64,000 nucleotides of DNA, taken from positions 3,348,001-3,412,000 of the forward strand of contig NZ_CP170554.1 of the NCBI RefSeq assembly GCF_042701255.1, in the 5' to 3' direction. The first letter of the stretch is position 1; each line of letters opens with the position of its first letter. The translations under genes and the position numbers were made by a program. The notes beneath the pieces were generated by a model, which was given only the letters and a program-made list of their open reading frames with translations, did not search any database and had not been told where the DNA came from. Source of the stretch: Tahibacter sp042701255. GTDB lineage: Bacteria > Pseudomonadota > Gammaproteobacteria > Xanthomonadales > Rhodanobacteraceae. Of this stretch, positions 48,144-57,469 are shown piece by piece.

Positions 48144-50025
48144 TCTCCTGCGCCGCAGCATCGGCCTGATCCATCCGCGCCTGGCCGTCGTCGCCCATGA
48201 CCTGACCATGGTCTGGCTGGCCTGGGTCGCGACCTATGCGATCCGCAACGCGCTGCTGCCCGAACCGCAGCCGGTGATCTGGTTCGGGCCCGAAGTCGTC
48301 GTGTTGCTGGCCGTGCAGGCCGCGGTGTTCTGGTGGACCGGGCTGTATCGCGGGCTCTGGCGCTTCGCCAGCCTGCCGGATCTCTGGAACATCGTGCGCG
48401 CCGGCGCGATAGGCGCCGTTCTGGTGGCGATCACCCTGTTCCTCTACAACCGTCTTTCCACGGTGCCGCGCGGCGTGCTGCTGATCTATCCGGCCGCGCT
48501 CGTGGTGTTCCTCGGCGCACCGCGTCTGGGCTATCGCTTCTGGAAGGATTCGCGCCTGGACCTGTTCAACGACAGTCCGAGCCAGCGCGTGCTCGTGCTC
48601 GGTGCTGGCCGTGCCGGCGAGGCGCTGGTGCGCGATCTCAAGCGCGAGAATCGCTACCGCGTCGTCGGCTTCGTCGACGACAACGCCCAGCTGCGCGGCG
48701 CCAAGCTGCATGGCGTGCCGGTGCTGGGCACCCTGGAGAAGCTGCCGCAGATCGCCGCCGAAGTCGCCGCGCAGATGCTGCTGATCGCGATGCCGTCGTC
48801 GAGCAACGCGCAGATGCGCCGCGTCGTCGAGCTCTGCGAATCCACGGGGCTCGCGTTCCGCACCGTGCCGCGCCTCGACGACGTGGTCTCGGGCCGCTCG
48901 CAGTTCAACGAACTCAAGGAAGTCGCGATCGAGGATCTGCTCGGCCGCGATCCGGTGGAACTGGACTGGACCGCGATCCGCAGCGGCCTGACCGGCAAGC
49001 GCGTGCTCGTGACCGGCGGCGGCGGGTCGATCGGTTCGGAGCTCTGCCGCCAGGTCGCGCGCCTCGGTGCGACTTCGCTGACGATACTCGAACTGTCCGA
49101 ATACAACCTCTACCGCATCGAACAGGAACTGCGCGCGGCCTGGCCCGACCTGATCCTCGATGCACGCATCGGCAATGCCGGCGATCCGGCCACCTGCGAG
49201 CACGTGTTCGCCGCGGCGCGGCCGCAGGTCGTGTTCCATGCGGCGGCCTACAAGCACGTGCCGCTGCTGCAGGGCCAGCTGCGCGAAGCCGTGCGCAACA
49301 ACGCGCTGGCCACGCGCTGCGTCGCCGACACGGCCGACCGCCACGGCGTCGAATGCATGGTGCTGATCTCCACCGACAAGGCGGTGAATCCGACCAGCAT
49401 CATGGGCGCGTCCAAGCGCATCGCCGAGATCTACTGCCAGAACCTCGCCGGCCGTTCGCGCACGCGTTTCATGACCGTGCGTTTCGGCAACGTGCTCGAT
49501 TCGGCCGGCTCGGTCGTGCCGCTGTTCCGCGAGCAGATCCGCAACGGCGGTCCGGTCACCGTGACCCACCCGGAGATCACGCGCTATTTCATGACGATTC
49601 CGGAAGCCTGCCAGCTGATCCTGCAGGCCGAAGTGCTCGGCAAGGGCGGCGAGATCTTCGCGCTGGACATGGGCGAACCGATCCGCATCCGCGATCTCGC
49701 CGAGCAGATGATACGGCTGACCGGCAAGATTCCCGGCCGCGACATCCAGATCGCCTATACCGGTCTGCGTCCCGGCGAGAAGCTGTTCGAGGAACTGTTC
49801 CACCCGCTGGAGAACTACCGCAACACGGCCCACGCCAAGATCTTCCTGGCCCAGCCGCGCAGCATGGGCTGGGAGCTGCTCAACGCGCAGCTCGCACGCG
49901 CGACGCAGGCCGTGCAGGACTTCGACGAGGACGCGCTGCGCCGCTGCGTCGCCGCGCTGCTGCCGGATTTCGCGCGCACGGCCGAAGAGGCCGCCGTCGT
50001 CGCGTTCGAGCGGCAGCAGCGGTAG
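48136..50025 (+). CDS. WbpM/CapD-like nucleotide-sugar 4,6-dehydratase
   Basis: 629 residues: four N-terminal membrane helices, a first Rossmann domain (VLVLGAGRAGEALVRDL) and a second SDR domain (VLVTGGGGSIGSELCRQVAR, LELSEYNLYRIEQEL). In NPTSIMGASKRIAE a Met takes the place of the SDR tyrosine, as known for the WbpM/FlaA1 type that uses a Ser-Met-Lys set. Converts UDP-GlcNAc to the 4-keto-6-deoxy sugar for surface glycans. Cytoplasmic domains held at the membrane. Confidence 0.94.
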   Translation: MPDLLRRSIGLIHPRLAVVAHDLTMVWLAWVATYAIRNALLPEPQPVIWFGPEVVVLLAVQAAVFWWTGLYRGLWRFASLPDLWNIVRAGAIGAVLVAITLFLYNRLSTVPRGVLLIYPAALVVFLGAPRLGYRFWKDSRLDLFNDSPSQRVLVLGAGRAGEALVRDLKRENRYRVVGFVDDNAQLRGAKLHGVPVLGTLEKLPQIAAEVAAQMLLIAMPSSSNAQMRRVVELCESTGLAFRTVPRLDDVVSGRSQFNELKEVAIEDLLGRDPVELDWTAIRSGLTGKRVLVTGGGGSIGSELCRQVARLGATSLTILELSEYNLYRIEQELRAAWPDLILDARIGNAGDPATCEHVFAAARPQVVFHAAAYKHVPLLQGQLREAVRNNALATRCVADTADRHGVECMVLISTDKAVNPTSIMGASKRIAEIYCQNLAGRSRTRFMTVRFGNVLDSAGSVVPLFREQIRNGGPVTVTHPEITRYFMTIPEACQLILQAEVLGKGGEIFALDMGEPIRIRDLAEQMIRLTGKIPGRDIQIAYTGLRPGEKLFEELFHPLENYRNTAHAKIFLAQPRSMGWELLNAQLARATQAVQDFDEDALRRCVAALLPDFARTAEEAAVVAFERQQR

Positions 50026-50138
50026 GAGAACGCAGGTCGCCGCCGTTCGCGCTGAAACTCGTTGCGCCCGGGCAACCCGCGGCGCGTCGTCACGATTCCC
50101 TTTCCACTCCCTGATTTCCTGATCCGCTAGGAGCCCGC

Positions 50139-51008
50139 ATGTCGCAACGTCTACGCAAGGTCGTCTTCCCGGTCGCCGGTCTCGGCACGCGCTTCCTGCC
50201 GGCGACCAAGGTCGTGGCCAAGGAAATGCTGCCGGTGCTCGACCGGCCGCTGATCCAGTACGCCGTCGACGAAGCCGTCGACGCGGGCGCCGACACGCTG
50301 ATCTTCGTGACCAACCGCTACAAGCACGCGATCGCCGACTACTTCGACAAGGCCTACGAGCTCGAAACCAAGCTCGAACAGGCCGGCAAGAAGGAGCTGC
50401 TGTCGCTGGTGCAGAACGTGCTGCCCAAGCACGTGCGCTGCGTGTTCGTGACCCAGCCCGAAGCGCTGGGCCTCGGTCATGCGGTGCTGTGCGCGAAGCC
50501 CGTCGTCGGCAACGAGCCGTTCGGCGTGATCCTGCCCGACGACCTGATCTGGAACAACGGCGCGAGCGCGCTGCGCCAGATGGCCGACCTGGCCGCGTTC
50601 GAGAACTCCGGCGTCATCGCGGTCGAAGAAGTGCCGCGCGAGCAGACCAACAAGTACGGCATCGTCGACGCGACGCCGATCAACGACCGCGCCGCGCTGA
50701 TCAAGCTCATGGTCGAGAAGCCCAAGCCCGAGGAAGCGCCGTCGAATCTCGCCGTCGTCGGCCGCTACGTGCTGCCGGGCCGCATCTTCTCGCTGCTGGA
50801 ATCGACCAAGCCCGGCGCCGGCGGCGAGATCCAGCTGACCGACGCGATCGATGCGCTGCTCAAGCAGGAACGCGTGCTGGCCTATCGCTTCCAGGGCGAG
50901 CGCTTCGACTGCGGCAACAAGCTCGGCCTCGTCAAGGCGACCATGCATTTCGCGCTGCAGGATCCGGCCCTGGCCGCGGCCACGCGCGAATTCGTCGCCG
51001 GCAAGTAA
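50139..51008 (+). CDS. galU: UTP-glucose-1-phosphate uridylyltransferase GalU
   Basis: 289 residues. N-terminal nucleotide site VVFPVAGLGTRFLPATKVVAKEM, then DEAVDAGADTLIFVTNR, GVILPDDLIWN and GGEIQLTDAIDAL. Makes UDP-glucose for LPS core, exopolysaccharide and trehalose. GGAG lies before ATG 50139; distance of 113 bases from the previous gene leaves room for its own promoter. Confidence 0.97.
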   Translation: MSQRLRKVVFPVAGLGTRFLPATKVVAKEMLPVLDRPLIQYAVDEAVDAGADTLIFVTNRYKHAIADYFDKAYELETKLEQAGKKELLSLVQNVLPKHVRCVFVTQPEALGLGHAVLCAKPVVGNEPFGVILPDDLIWNNGASALRQMADLAAFENSGVIAVEEVPREQTNKYGIVDATPINDRAALIKLMVEKPKPEEAPSNLAVVGRYVLPGRIFSLLESTKPGAGGEIQLTDAIDALLKQERVLAYRFQGERFDCGNKLGLVKATMHFALQDPALAAATREFVAGK

Positions 51009-51032
51009 GCGCAGCGCACACGGAAGGCCGCG

Positions 51033-52217
51033 ATGCACGAGCACGATCTGAGCTACATCCTGAACCACCTCGGTGAGGAGGATCGGTCGCGCCACCGCGG
51101 CGCCGTGTCGCCGCCGATCTACCAGAGCTCGATCTTTGCGTTCGAGACCGTCGCGCGCATGCGCGACGCGTTCGGCGACGAGCTCGACAACACCTTGTAC
51201 ACGCGCGGCAACAATCCGACCGTCGAGATCCTGCGCCGGAAGCTCGCCGCACTCGAAGGAGCCGAAGACGCCTTGCTGTTCGGCTCCGGCGCTGCGGCCA
51301 TCGCGGCCGGCGTCATAGCCGGTCTGAGGTCCGGCGACCACGTCGTCTGCGTGCAGAAGCCGTATTCGTGGACGCGCAGCCTGCTGCGCGATTTCCTCGC
51401 GCGCTTCGGCGTCAGCCACAGCTTCGTCGACGCGCGCGACACGGCGGAGATCGCGGCCGCATTGACGCCGCAGACCAGGCTCATCGTGCTCGAAAGCCCG
51501 AACACGATGACCTACGAACAGCAGGATCTGGCCGCCGTCGCCGCGCTCGCGCGCAGCCGCGGCATCCGCACCTTGCTCGACAACAGCTATGCGACGCCGC
51601 TGAACCAGCGCGCGATCGCGCTCGGCATCGACCTCGTCGCGCATTCGGCGACGAAGTATCTCAACGGCCACAGCGACGTCGTCGCCGGCGTGCTCTGCGG
51701 CAGCAAGGCGCTGATCCGCGAGGTGTTCGGCGGGCCCTACATGACCCTGGGGGCGATGCTGTCGCCGCACGACGCCTGGCTCATGATCCGTGGACTGAGG
51801 ACCTTGCCCGTGCGCCTGCGCCAGATCGCCGAGACGACGCAGACCGTCATCGCGTATCTCAAGGCGCATCCGAAAATCGAACACGTCTGGTATCCGCACG
51901 ATGCCGACGATCCGCAGTACGCACTGAGCCAGCGCCAGACCACCGGCGCCAGCGGCCTGCTGTCGTTCACGATACGCTGCGAAACCACGCGCAGCATCGA
52001 GCAGTTCTGCGATGCACTGCAGCGGTTTCTCATGACCGTGTCCTGGGGCGGCTACGAATCGCTGCTGTTTCCGGTCGCGGCCGTCTATCCGCCGGACACG
52101 CGCGTGTCCGAAGCGCGGGCAGGGCAGGTACCGGTCAATCTCGTGCGGATTTCGATCGGCCTGGAAGACGCCGACGTATTGATTGCCGATCTCGCCCAGG
52201 CTTTGGATCGCGTGTAG
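51033..52217 (+). CDS. Cystathionine beta-lyase-like PLP enzyme (Cys/Met metabolism)
   Basis: 394 residues of the Cys/Met-metabolism PLP family. TLYTRGNNPTVEILRRKLAAL, LFGSGAAAIAAGVIAG and the PLP lysine in VAHSATKYLNGHSDVVAGV are clear. The active-site Tyr of ALYTRxxNPT type is present. MetC-type beta-lyase is the best guess, yet MetB, methionine gamma-lyase and related enzymes share these motifs. 24 bases after galU. Confidence 0.88.
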   Translation: MHEHDLSYILNHLGEEDRSRHRGAVSPPIYQSSIFAFETVARMRDAFGDELDNTLYTRGNNPTVEILRRKLAALEGAEDALLFGSGAAAIAAGVIAGLRSGDHVVCVQKPYSWTRSLLRDFLARFGVSHSFVDARDTAEIAAALTPQTRLIVLESPNTMTYEQQDLAAVAALARSRGIRTLLDNSYATPLNQRAIALGIDLVAHSATKYLNGHSDVVAGVLCGSKALIREVFGGPYMTLGAMLSPHDAWLMIRGLRTLPVRLRQIAETTQTVIAYLKAHPKIEHVWYPHDADDPQYALSQRQTTGASGLLSFTIRCETTRSIEQFCDALQRFLMTVSWGGYESLLFPVAAVYPPDTRVSEARAGQVPVNLVRISIGLEDADVLIADLAQALDRV

Positions 52218-52243
52218 GGTTGCTCAACGCTTTCGGAGGAAAC

Positions 52244-53209
52244 ATGCGCTTACCGTTCTGCCTGCTCGCGGCTTCCGCGCTGCTGCTGTCCGCCTGCGGC
52301 GCGCTGCCGGCGCGCACGACGTCCGAATCGGCCGTGGCCGTGCCGCAGGAGCTGGCCGGTGAATACGACAATCATGCCGAACGCTGGAACGCATCGGCCG
52401 GCGGCAAGCAGGCGCCTTCCACGAATGCGGCGCCGGCCATCCATCACTGGCTGACCCATCCGGGCGGCGACAAGAAGCAGCTGCTCTGGCGCGTCGTACT
52501 GCCGGAGGCCACGCCGGTGCAGGAAGCGCGCTGGCTGCTCGTCAGCGAAGGCGGCGGCTTCCTGCCGTATCGCCCGCTGACCGCCGAGGCCGAGGCCGTA
52601 TTCCTGAACCCGGCCAAGAACGTGCGCATCGACGACAAGTCCTGGGCGCCGCTGAATGCCTGCATGCTGAAAGCCGCGGCCACGCGCAACGGCCTGGCCT
52701 TCGCTGCCGATCCCTCCGCTTGCAGCGCGCTGCTGCCGGGCATCGGCGCCACGGCCGCGCTGCTGCCGCTGCGCTTCGAACTCGTCAGCGACCGCCTGCG
52801 CGTCGTGATGGTCGCCGACCAGGCCCGCGGCGTGGACGCGGCGACGTTGTCGCAGCGCGTACGCTGGTTCAGCGGCTGGGACGCGCTCAACGGCGGCGGA
52901 GCCAAGGCCTCGCCCGACAACAACGACTGGCACCTGCGCCGCGATCTGCGCCTGCACAGCGAAGGCGGCCGTATTCCGCTGAAATATCGCGACGGCGCCG
53001 CGTCGGGCTATTCGCTGGAGCTCGCGCGCCTGACCTATCGCGAAAGCAATACCGAAGTGCTGCGCCTGGCCGTCATCGAAGACGCGAGCGGCCGCATGCT
53101 GAGCTATGTCTGGGCCGATCCCGACGCACGGCGCATCGGCCTGAGCCTGGGCTGGCTGCAGGTCGGACTCGAAGTCGAAAACTCGGCGCGGGACACGCGC
53201 TCGCAATGA
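52244..53209 (+). CDS. Predicted lipoprotein
   Basis: 321 residues. MRLPFCLLAASALLLSACGA is a typical lipoprotein signal with Cys at about position 18. The mature part begins with VPQELAGEYDNHAERWN, a motif that recalls the start of CpcT/CpeT-like folds, and includes LLWRVVLPEATPVQEARWLL and RVRWFSGWDALNGG. No enzyme motif is visible. GGAGGA precedes ATG 52244. Stop overlaps the start of the FAD oxidoreductase by ATGA, implying linked expression. Confidence 0.7.
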   Translation: MRLPFCLLAASALLLSACGALPARTTSESAVAVPQELAGEYDNHAERWNASAGGKQAPSTNAAPAIHHWLTHPGGDKKQLLWRVVLPEATPVQEARWLLVSEGGGFLPYRPLTAEAEAVFLNPAKNVRIDDKSWAPLNACMLKAAATRNGLAFAADPSACSALLPGIGATAALLPLRFELVSDRLRVVMVADQARGVDAATLSQRVRWFSGWDALNGGGAKASPDNNDWHLRRDLRLHSEGGRIPLKYRDGAASGYSLELARLTYRESNTEVLRLAVIEDASGRMLSYVWADPDARRIGLSLGWLQVGLEVENSARDTRSQ

Positions 53210-54492
53210 CCGAGCTGCCCGCCAGCTACTACCGCGCGACGGCGACGGCCTACGGCGGCTTCGCGCCGCTGGCGGGCCGACACGCCCGGCGCGTGGTCGT
53301 GATCGGCGGCGGCTATGCAGGGCTCAACACGGCGCTGGGTCTTGCCGAGCGCGGCGTGACCGACGTCGCGCTGCTCGAAAGCGAAACCGTCGGTTTCGGC
53401 GCCTCGGGCCGCAACGGCGGCTTCGTCTTCGCCGGCTATTCGCGCGGCGAACAGGCTCTCGTGCGCGAGCTCGGCCAGGAGAACGCGAAAGCGCTGTTCC
53501 TGAGCACCTTGGGCGGCGTGCAGCTGATCCGCTCGCGCGTGGGCAAATACCGCATTCCGTGCGCGATGGTCGACGAAGGCGTGATCTGGGCCAACTGGTT
53601 CCACGATCCCCGCATCCTGCGCGAACGTCAGGAATTCCTCGCCGAGCAGTTCGGCGTGCACTGGGACTGGGTGCCCAAGTCCACCGTGCGCGAACTGCTG
53701 CGCACCGAGCGCTACAGCGATGCGCTCTGGGAACGCAATGCGGTGCACCTGCATCCGCTGAACTACGCGATCGGCCTGGCCAAGGCCGCGGCCGAGAAGG
53801 GCGTCGCCATCCACGAACACTCGCCGGTCACCGCGTTGACGCGCCACGGCGAAGGCTGGCGCGTCAGCACCGCCGGCGGCGACATCGAAGCCGAACACGT
53901 CGTGCTCTGCTGCGGCGGCTATCTCGCCGGCCTCGACCATCAGGTCGACCGCGCGGTCCTGCCGATCGCGACCTATGTCATGGTCACCGAGCCGCTCGGT
54001 CCGCGCCTGCGCGAATGCATCAACACGCGCGCGGCGGTCTACGACACGCGCTTCGCGTTCGACTACTACCGTCCGCTGCCCGATTCGCGCCTGCTCTGGG
54101 GCGGCCGCATCTCGATCCGCGACCGAGCACCCGCGCGCGTACGTGACCTGCTCTACCGCGACTTGCTGAAGGTCTATCCGCAGCTCGCCGGCGTGCACGT
54201 CGACTTCGCCTGGTCCGGCCTCATGAGTTATGCACGCCACCAGATGCCGCAGATCGGCCGCAAGCCGAACGGCATCTGGTACGCGCAGGCGTTCGGCGGA
54301 CACGGCGTCGCGCCGACGACGGTCGCCGGCGAACTGCTCTCTGCGGCGATCGCGCAGGACGACACGGCCTGGCAGCGCTTCGCACCGTTCGGCCTCGTCT
54401 CGGCGATGCGGCCGGCCGGATTCCTCGGCGCGCAGGCCAGCTACTGGTGGTACCAGGCGGCCGACTGGTGGAATGACTGGCGGGGCAGGTAG
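53206..54492 (+). CDS. FAD-dependent oxidoreductase of the DAO family (PuuB-like)
   Basis: 428 residues. The FAD dinucleotide motif VVVIGGGYAGLNTALGLAER is at residues ~28-48, then GFGASGRNGGFVFAGYS, ADHVVLCCGGYLAG-like segment (EAEHVVLCCGGYLAGL) and GIWYAQAFGGHGVAPTT near the C-terminus. This pattern resembles gamma-glutamylputrescine oxidase and related amine oxidases. Substrate unproven. A short aromatic C-terminus (SYWWYQAADWWNDW) is unusual and could sit at a membrane surface. Confidence 0.85.
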   Translation: MTELPASYYRATATAYGGFAPLAGRHARRVVVIGGGYAGLNTALGLAERGVTDVALLESETVGFGASGRNGGFVFAGYSRGEQALVRELGQENAKALFLSTLGGVQLIRSRVGKYRIPCAMVDEGVIWANWFHDPRILRERQEFLAEQFGVHWDWVPKSTVRELLRTERYSDALWERNAVHLHPLNYAIGLAKAAAEKGVAIHEHSPVTALTRHGEGWRVSTAGGDIEAEHVVLCCGGYLAGLDHQVDRAVLPIATYVMVTEPLGPRLRECINTRAAVYDTRFAFDYYRPLPDSRLLWGGRISIRDRAPARVRDLLYRDLLKVYPQLAGVHVDFAWSGLMSYARHQMPQIGRKPNGIWYAQAFGGHGVAPTTVAGELLSAAIAQDDTAWQRFAPFGLVSAMRPAGFLGAQASYWWYQAADWWNDWRGR

Positions 54493-54694
54493 CCTGCGGC
54501 CCGCACCCTTGTTGCCGCACTGATCAAATCGACATCGGGACACGGTCTGCAAGCGCTGCCGGACTGATGCATCGGCATATGTCGCGTCTGTCGCCAATCC
54601 GTTTCGCCGCGATTCGATCGCTGCCGTCGGCCTGCGATGTCGATACCGGCGTTCGTCGTTCGTCGCCATCAGGGACACCCCAACGGAGACCGAC

Positions 54695-55273
54695 ATGGGC
54701 AGGCTCATCGTGGAGCAGATCGTCAGCGCCGACGGCTATGCGGCCGAACCCGACGGCGGCATCGGCTTCTTCGTCGATGCGCGCGCGATCAACGAAGCCG
54801 ACCAGGATCAGCTGAGTCTGCTGGAAAACGTCGACGCCATCGTTCTCGGGCGGACGACCTATCGCCTGTTTGCCGACTACTCGCCCGATGCCGATCCGGC
54901 ACAGGAGCCGGTGGCGGTGCCGCTGAACAGCATCGCGAAATACGTGGTGTCGAACACCCTGGACGAAGCGCCGTGGGGCCGACGCGCCGCCGCGACGATC
55001 CTGCGCGGCGACGGCGTGGCATCGGTCCGCACGCTGCGCAGCCGCATCGCGGGCGATCTGATCGTCTGGGGCAGCCTGACCTTGACCGACGCGCTGCTGC
55101 GCGCTGACGAAGTCGACCTGCTGCGCCTGCGCATCGTCCCGACCTTGATCGGCGCCGGACGCAGCTTCGCACCTTCCGACCTCGGCCGGCGCTCGCTGGA
55201 GCTGTCGTCCAACCGGAGCTATCCGCAGGGGCTGGTGGTGCTCGAGTACCGCTGCCGGCGGGGAAGCCGTTGA
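54695..55273 (+). CDS. Dihydrofolate reductase family protein (RibD C-terminal domain)
   Basis: 192 residues: MGRLIVEQIVSADGYAAEPD, IVLGRTTYRLFADYSP, VSNTLDEAPWG and DLIVWGSLTLTDALLRADEV are the usual blocks of the RibD_C/DHFR-like reductases. NADPH-dependent; substrate unknown. A 202-base gap with no gene lies before it. Confidence 0.88.
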   Translation: MGRLIVEQIVSADGYAAEPDGGIGFFVDARAINEADQDQLSLLENVDAIVLGRTTYRLFADYSPDADPAQEPVAVPLNSIAKYVVSNTLDEAPWGRRAAATILRGDGVASVRTLRSRIAGDLIVWGSLTLTDALLRADEVDLLRLRIVPTLIGAGRSFAPSDLGRRSLELSSNRSYPQGLVVLEYRCRRGSR

Positions 55274-55624
55274 CTCCGAATGTACCGCGGCAATTCGCGT
55301 TGACTGATGCGTCGATATGAATTTCGATCCATTGCTGAAAGGTCGCTGGTTTTTTCGCTGTAACCGATCAGAAATTTACGAAGTCACGTGAAATGGCGGC
55401 CTGATGGCGAGCGGGGTAATTATTGAATCGGTGATGCGCAAGCATTCGTTTGGTTCTTCGCGACGCGACGCGCTTCGTAGGTTTGGTTTCGTCATTCACG
55501 TGCTTTGGTGGCGGAGTCGATGGCTACGTAAGTAGGCAGGGAGATAGTCGGTCATCATTCGAAAACCCCCTTCCGGTCATCCTGATAGCCGCTTTCCGAA
55601 TGGCTTCTTCTGGTCGCGAAATAT
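55274..55624. other. Gene-free AT-richer intergenic stretch
   Basis: No supported gene. A 78-codon open frame (55450-55686) has no ribosome site and no family look. Runs such as TGGTTTTTTCG and AATTATTGAATCGG make it less GC-rich than its neighbours. It ends in the promoter-like pair upstream of the DUF1326 gene. Confidence 0.5.
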
Positions 55625-55652
55625 TTGACTGCATCGACCGGAAGCGTACGAT
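55625..55652 (+). promoter_or_regulatory. Sigma-70-like promoter of DUF1326-DUF2182
   Basis: TTGACT (55625) and TACGAT (55647) are separated by 16 bases, followed by a leader of about 25 bases with CCGGAGG before ATG 55683. Confidence 0.5.
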
Positions 55653-55682
55653 TCGTTCGCAACCTGAACCCGGAGGCTCGCC

Positions 55683-56315
55683 ATGAGTATTTGGGAAATC
55701 AAGGGCCGCGAGCTGGTCAACTGCAGCTGCGAATATGGCTGCAACTGCCAGTTCAATGCGCTGCCGGACAAGGGCCACTGCCACGCGGTGGCGGGCGTAC
55801 AGATCGACGAAGGCCATCACGGGGACACGCCGCTGGACGGCTTGCGCATCGCCGCGATCTTCAAATGGCCCGGTCCTATTCACGAAGGCAACGGCGAGGT
55901 CATCGCGTTCGTGGATGCCCGGGCCGACGACAGGCAGCGCGAGGCGTTGCTGCGGATCATGACCGGGCAGGACACGGATCCGTTCGCGACGATGTTCGCC
56001 GTGTTCGCGTCGACCGTGACGACCATGCACGATCCGGTGTTCACCGATATCGATCTGCAGATCGACGTGGACGGCCGCAAGGGCCGGGTCTTCGTCAAGG
56101 ACTACATCGAAACGGTCGGCCGGCCCATCCTCAACAAGGTCACCGGGGCGGAGTCCCGTGCGCAGATCGTGCTGCCGGACGGGTTCGAGTACACCGTGGC
56201 CGAGATCGGCAGCGCGTCGAGCAGGACGACGGGGCCGGTGCAGGTCGCGCTGACCGATACCTACGGACAGTTCGCGCACCTGCACCTCAACAGCCACGGT
56301 GTCGTTCGCGCCTGA
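55683..56315 (+). CDS. DUF1326 domain-containing protein
   Basis: 210 residues, no signal peptide. It starts MSIWEIKGRELVNCSCEYGC and has CEYGCNCQFNALPDKGHCHA with four to five Cys, suggesting metal binding. Ends in a beta-rich half with DTYGQFAHLHLNSHG. DUF1326 genes very often precede a DUF2182 gene, as here (no gap, stop and start adjacent). Function unknown. Confidence 0.9.
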   Translation: MSIWEIKGRELVNCSCEYGCNCQFNALPDKGHCHAVAGVQIDEGHHGDTPLDGLRIAAIFKWPGPIHEGNGEVIAFVDARADDRQREALLRIMTGQDTDPFATMFAVFASTVTTMHDPVFTDIDLQIDVDGRKGRVFVKDYIETVGRPILNKVTGAESRAQIVLPDGFEYTVAEIGSASSRTTGPVQVALTDTYGQFAHLHLNSHGVVRA

Positions 56316-57182
56316 ATGGCGATGGACGCTGCCGTGTCGCCGATCGAGCGCCTGCTGAGGCGCGACGGCATCGTCACCGTTGCCGGTCTGTTCGCGCTGT
56401 GGGCGCTGACGTGCGCCTATGTCGTGGCCGGTGCGGGGCTGGGCATGAGCGCGTGGTCCATGACCCAGCTGGCGCTGTTTCCGTATCGGTCCGGCGCGGC
56501 TGCGACAGCCGCGATGTCCTCGATGCCGGACATGGACATGGGCGCCATGGCGTCGGTCTGGGACTCCGGACACTGGGCGCTGATGATCGCCATGTGGTGG
56601 ACGATGATGGTCGCGATGATGACGCCGAGCGCGGCACCGACGATCCTGCTGTATGCGCGCGTGCATCGCCAGGCTCGATCGGCCGGGCAACTGCAGGCGA
56701 CGGGGCGATCGACGGCCGCTTTCGTCGCCGGTTATTTCTTCGTCTGGCTGGTTTTCGCCGTCGCCGCCACCGCGCTGCATGCGTGGCTCGAAAACGCCGG
56801 GATCGTTGCGGCGGAGACGATGGGCTCGCAGGTGCGCTGGCTGTCCGGCGCGACCTTGATCGCGACCGGCCTCTACCAGCTGTCGCCGTTGAAAAATTCC
56901 TGTCTTTCGCAATGCCGCGCGCCGGCGCAGTTTCTCTCGCGTCACTGGCGTCCCGGAGCCCGCGGCGCGTTCCGGCTCGGCCTGCTGCACGGCGGTTATT
57001 GCATGGGCTGCTGCTGGATGCTGATGACCCTGCTGTTCGTCGGCGGCGTCATGAACCTGGTCTGGATCGCGGCATTGTCCCTGCTCGTGCTCGCCGAGAA
57101 AGTTCTCGCGGCGGGCCGATGGGTGGGCTATTGCGCCGGTATCGTGCTCGTCGCCTGGGGCGTGCTGATCCTGTTGCGTTGA
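56316..57182 (+). CDS. DUF2182 domain-containing membrane protein
   Basis: 288 residues with about seven membrane helices and a Met/Asp-rich loop (SSMPDMDMGAMA). HWALMIAMWWTMMVAMMTPS, HGGYCMGCCWMLMTLLFVGG carry the conserved Met, His and Cys residues of this predicted metal-binding family (COG5486). The Met-rich loop suggests copper. Operon partner of DUF1326. Confidence 0.9.
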   Translation: MAMDAAVSPIERLLRRDGIVTVAGLFALWALTCAYVVAGAGLGMSAWSMTQLALFPYRSGAAATAAMSSMPDMDMGAMASVWDSGHWALMIAMWWTMMVAMMTPSAAPTILLYARVHRQARSAGQLQATGRSTAAFVAGYFFVWLVFAVAATALHAWLENAGIVAAETMGSQVRWLSGATLIATGLYQLSPLKNSCLSQCRAPAQFLSRHWRPGARGAFRLGLLHGGYCMGCCWMLMTLLFVGGVMNLVWIAALSLLVLAEKVLAAGRWVGYCAGIVLVAWGVLILLR

Positions 57183-57331
57183 GTTCACACACCTTCGTGC
57201 AACGACAGCCCGCATCGCAAAGAGCCCGGTTGTTGCAGGACCGGCGCGTTGACCGCCGCGCGCAGCACGGATACCTACTTGCCGATGAAAGCGACGCCCC
57301 GATCGTTTCGACGGTTCGACGCGGATCAGCG

Positions 57332-57391
57332 GTCCAACTTCCGATCAGGCTCAGCCGCGAAAGCGGCGCCAGCGGCAGCCGACTGTTAGGC
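57332..57391. other. attC-like structured segment
   Basis: GTCCAAC (57332) and GTTAGGC (57385) fit the RYYYAAC and GTTRRRY core forms of integron attC sites; flanking GCGG/CCGC extends the pairing and CCGCGAAAGCGG forms an inner hairpin. The inner L boxes are poor. It stands upstream of the small NTF2-like gene. No integrase is in the window. Confidence 0.25.
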
Positions 57392-57469
57392 CGCCGTTGT
57401 CCCCTTGCTCACCTGCCGCTAACGCCGTCGCTTCTATCTGTGTGCTCCCACATCGAAAGGAGCCACGCC

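Noticed and set aside
55450..55686. Possible 78-residue protein upstream of DUF1326
   Set aside because: No ribosome site, spans the promoter and start of DUF1326, no recognisable pattern.
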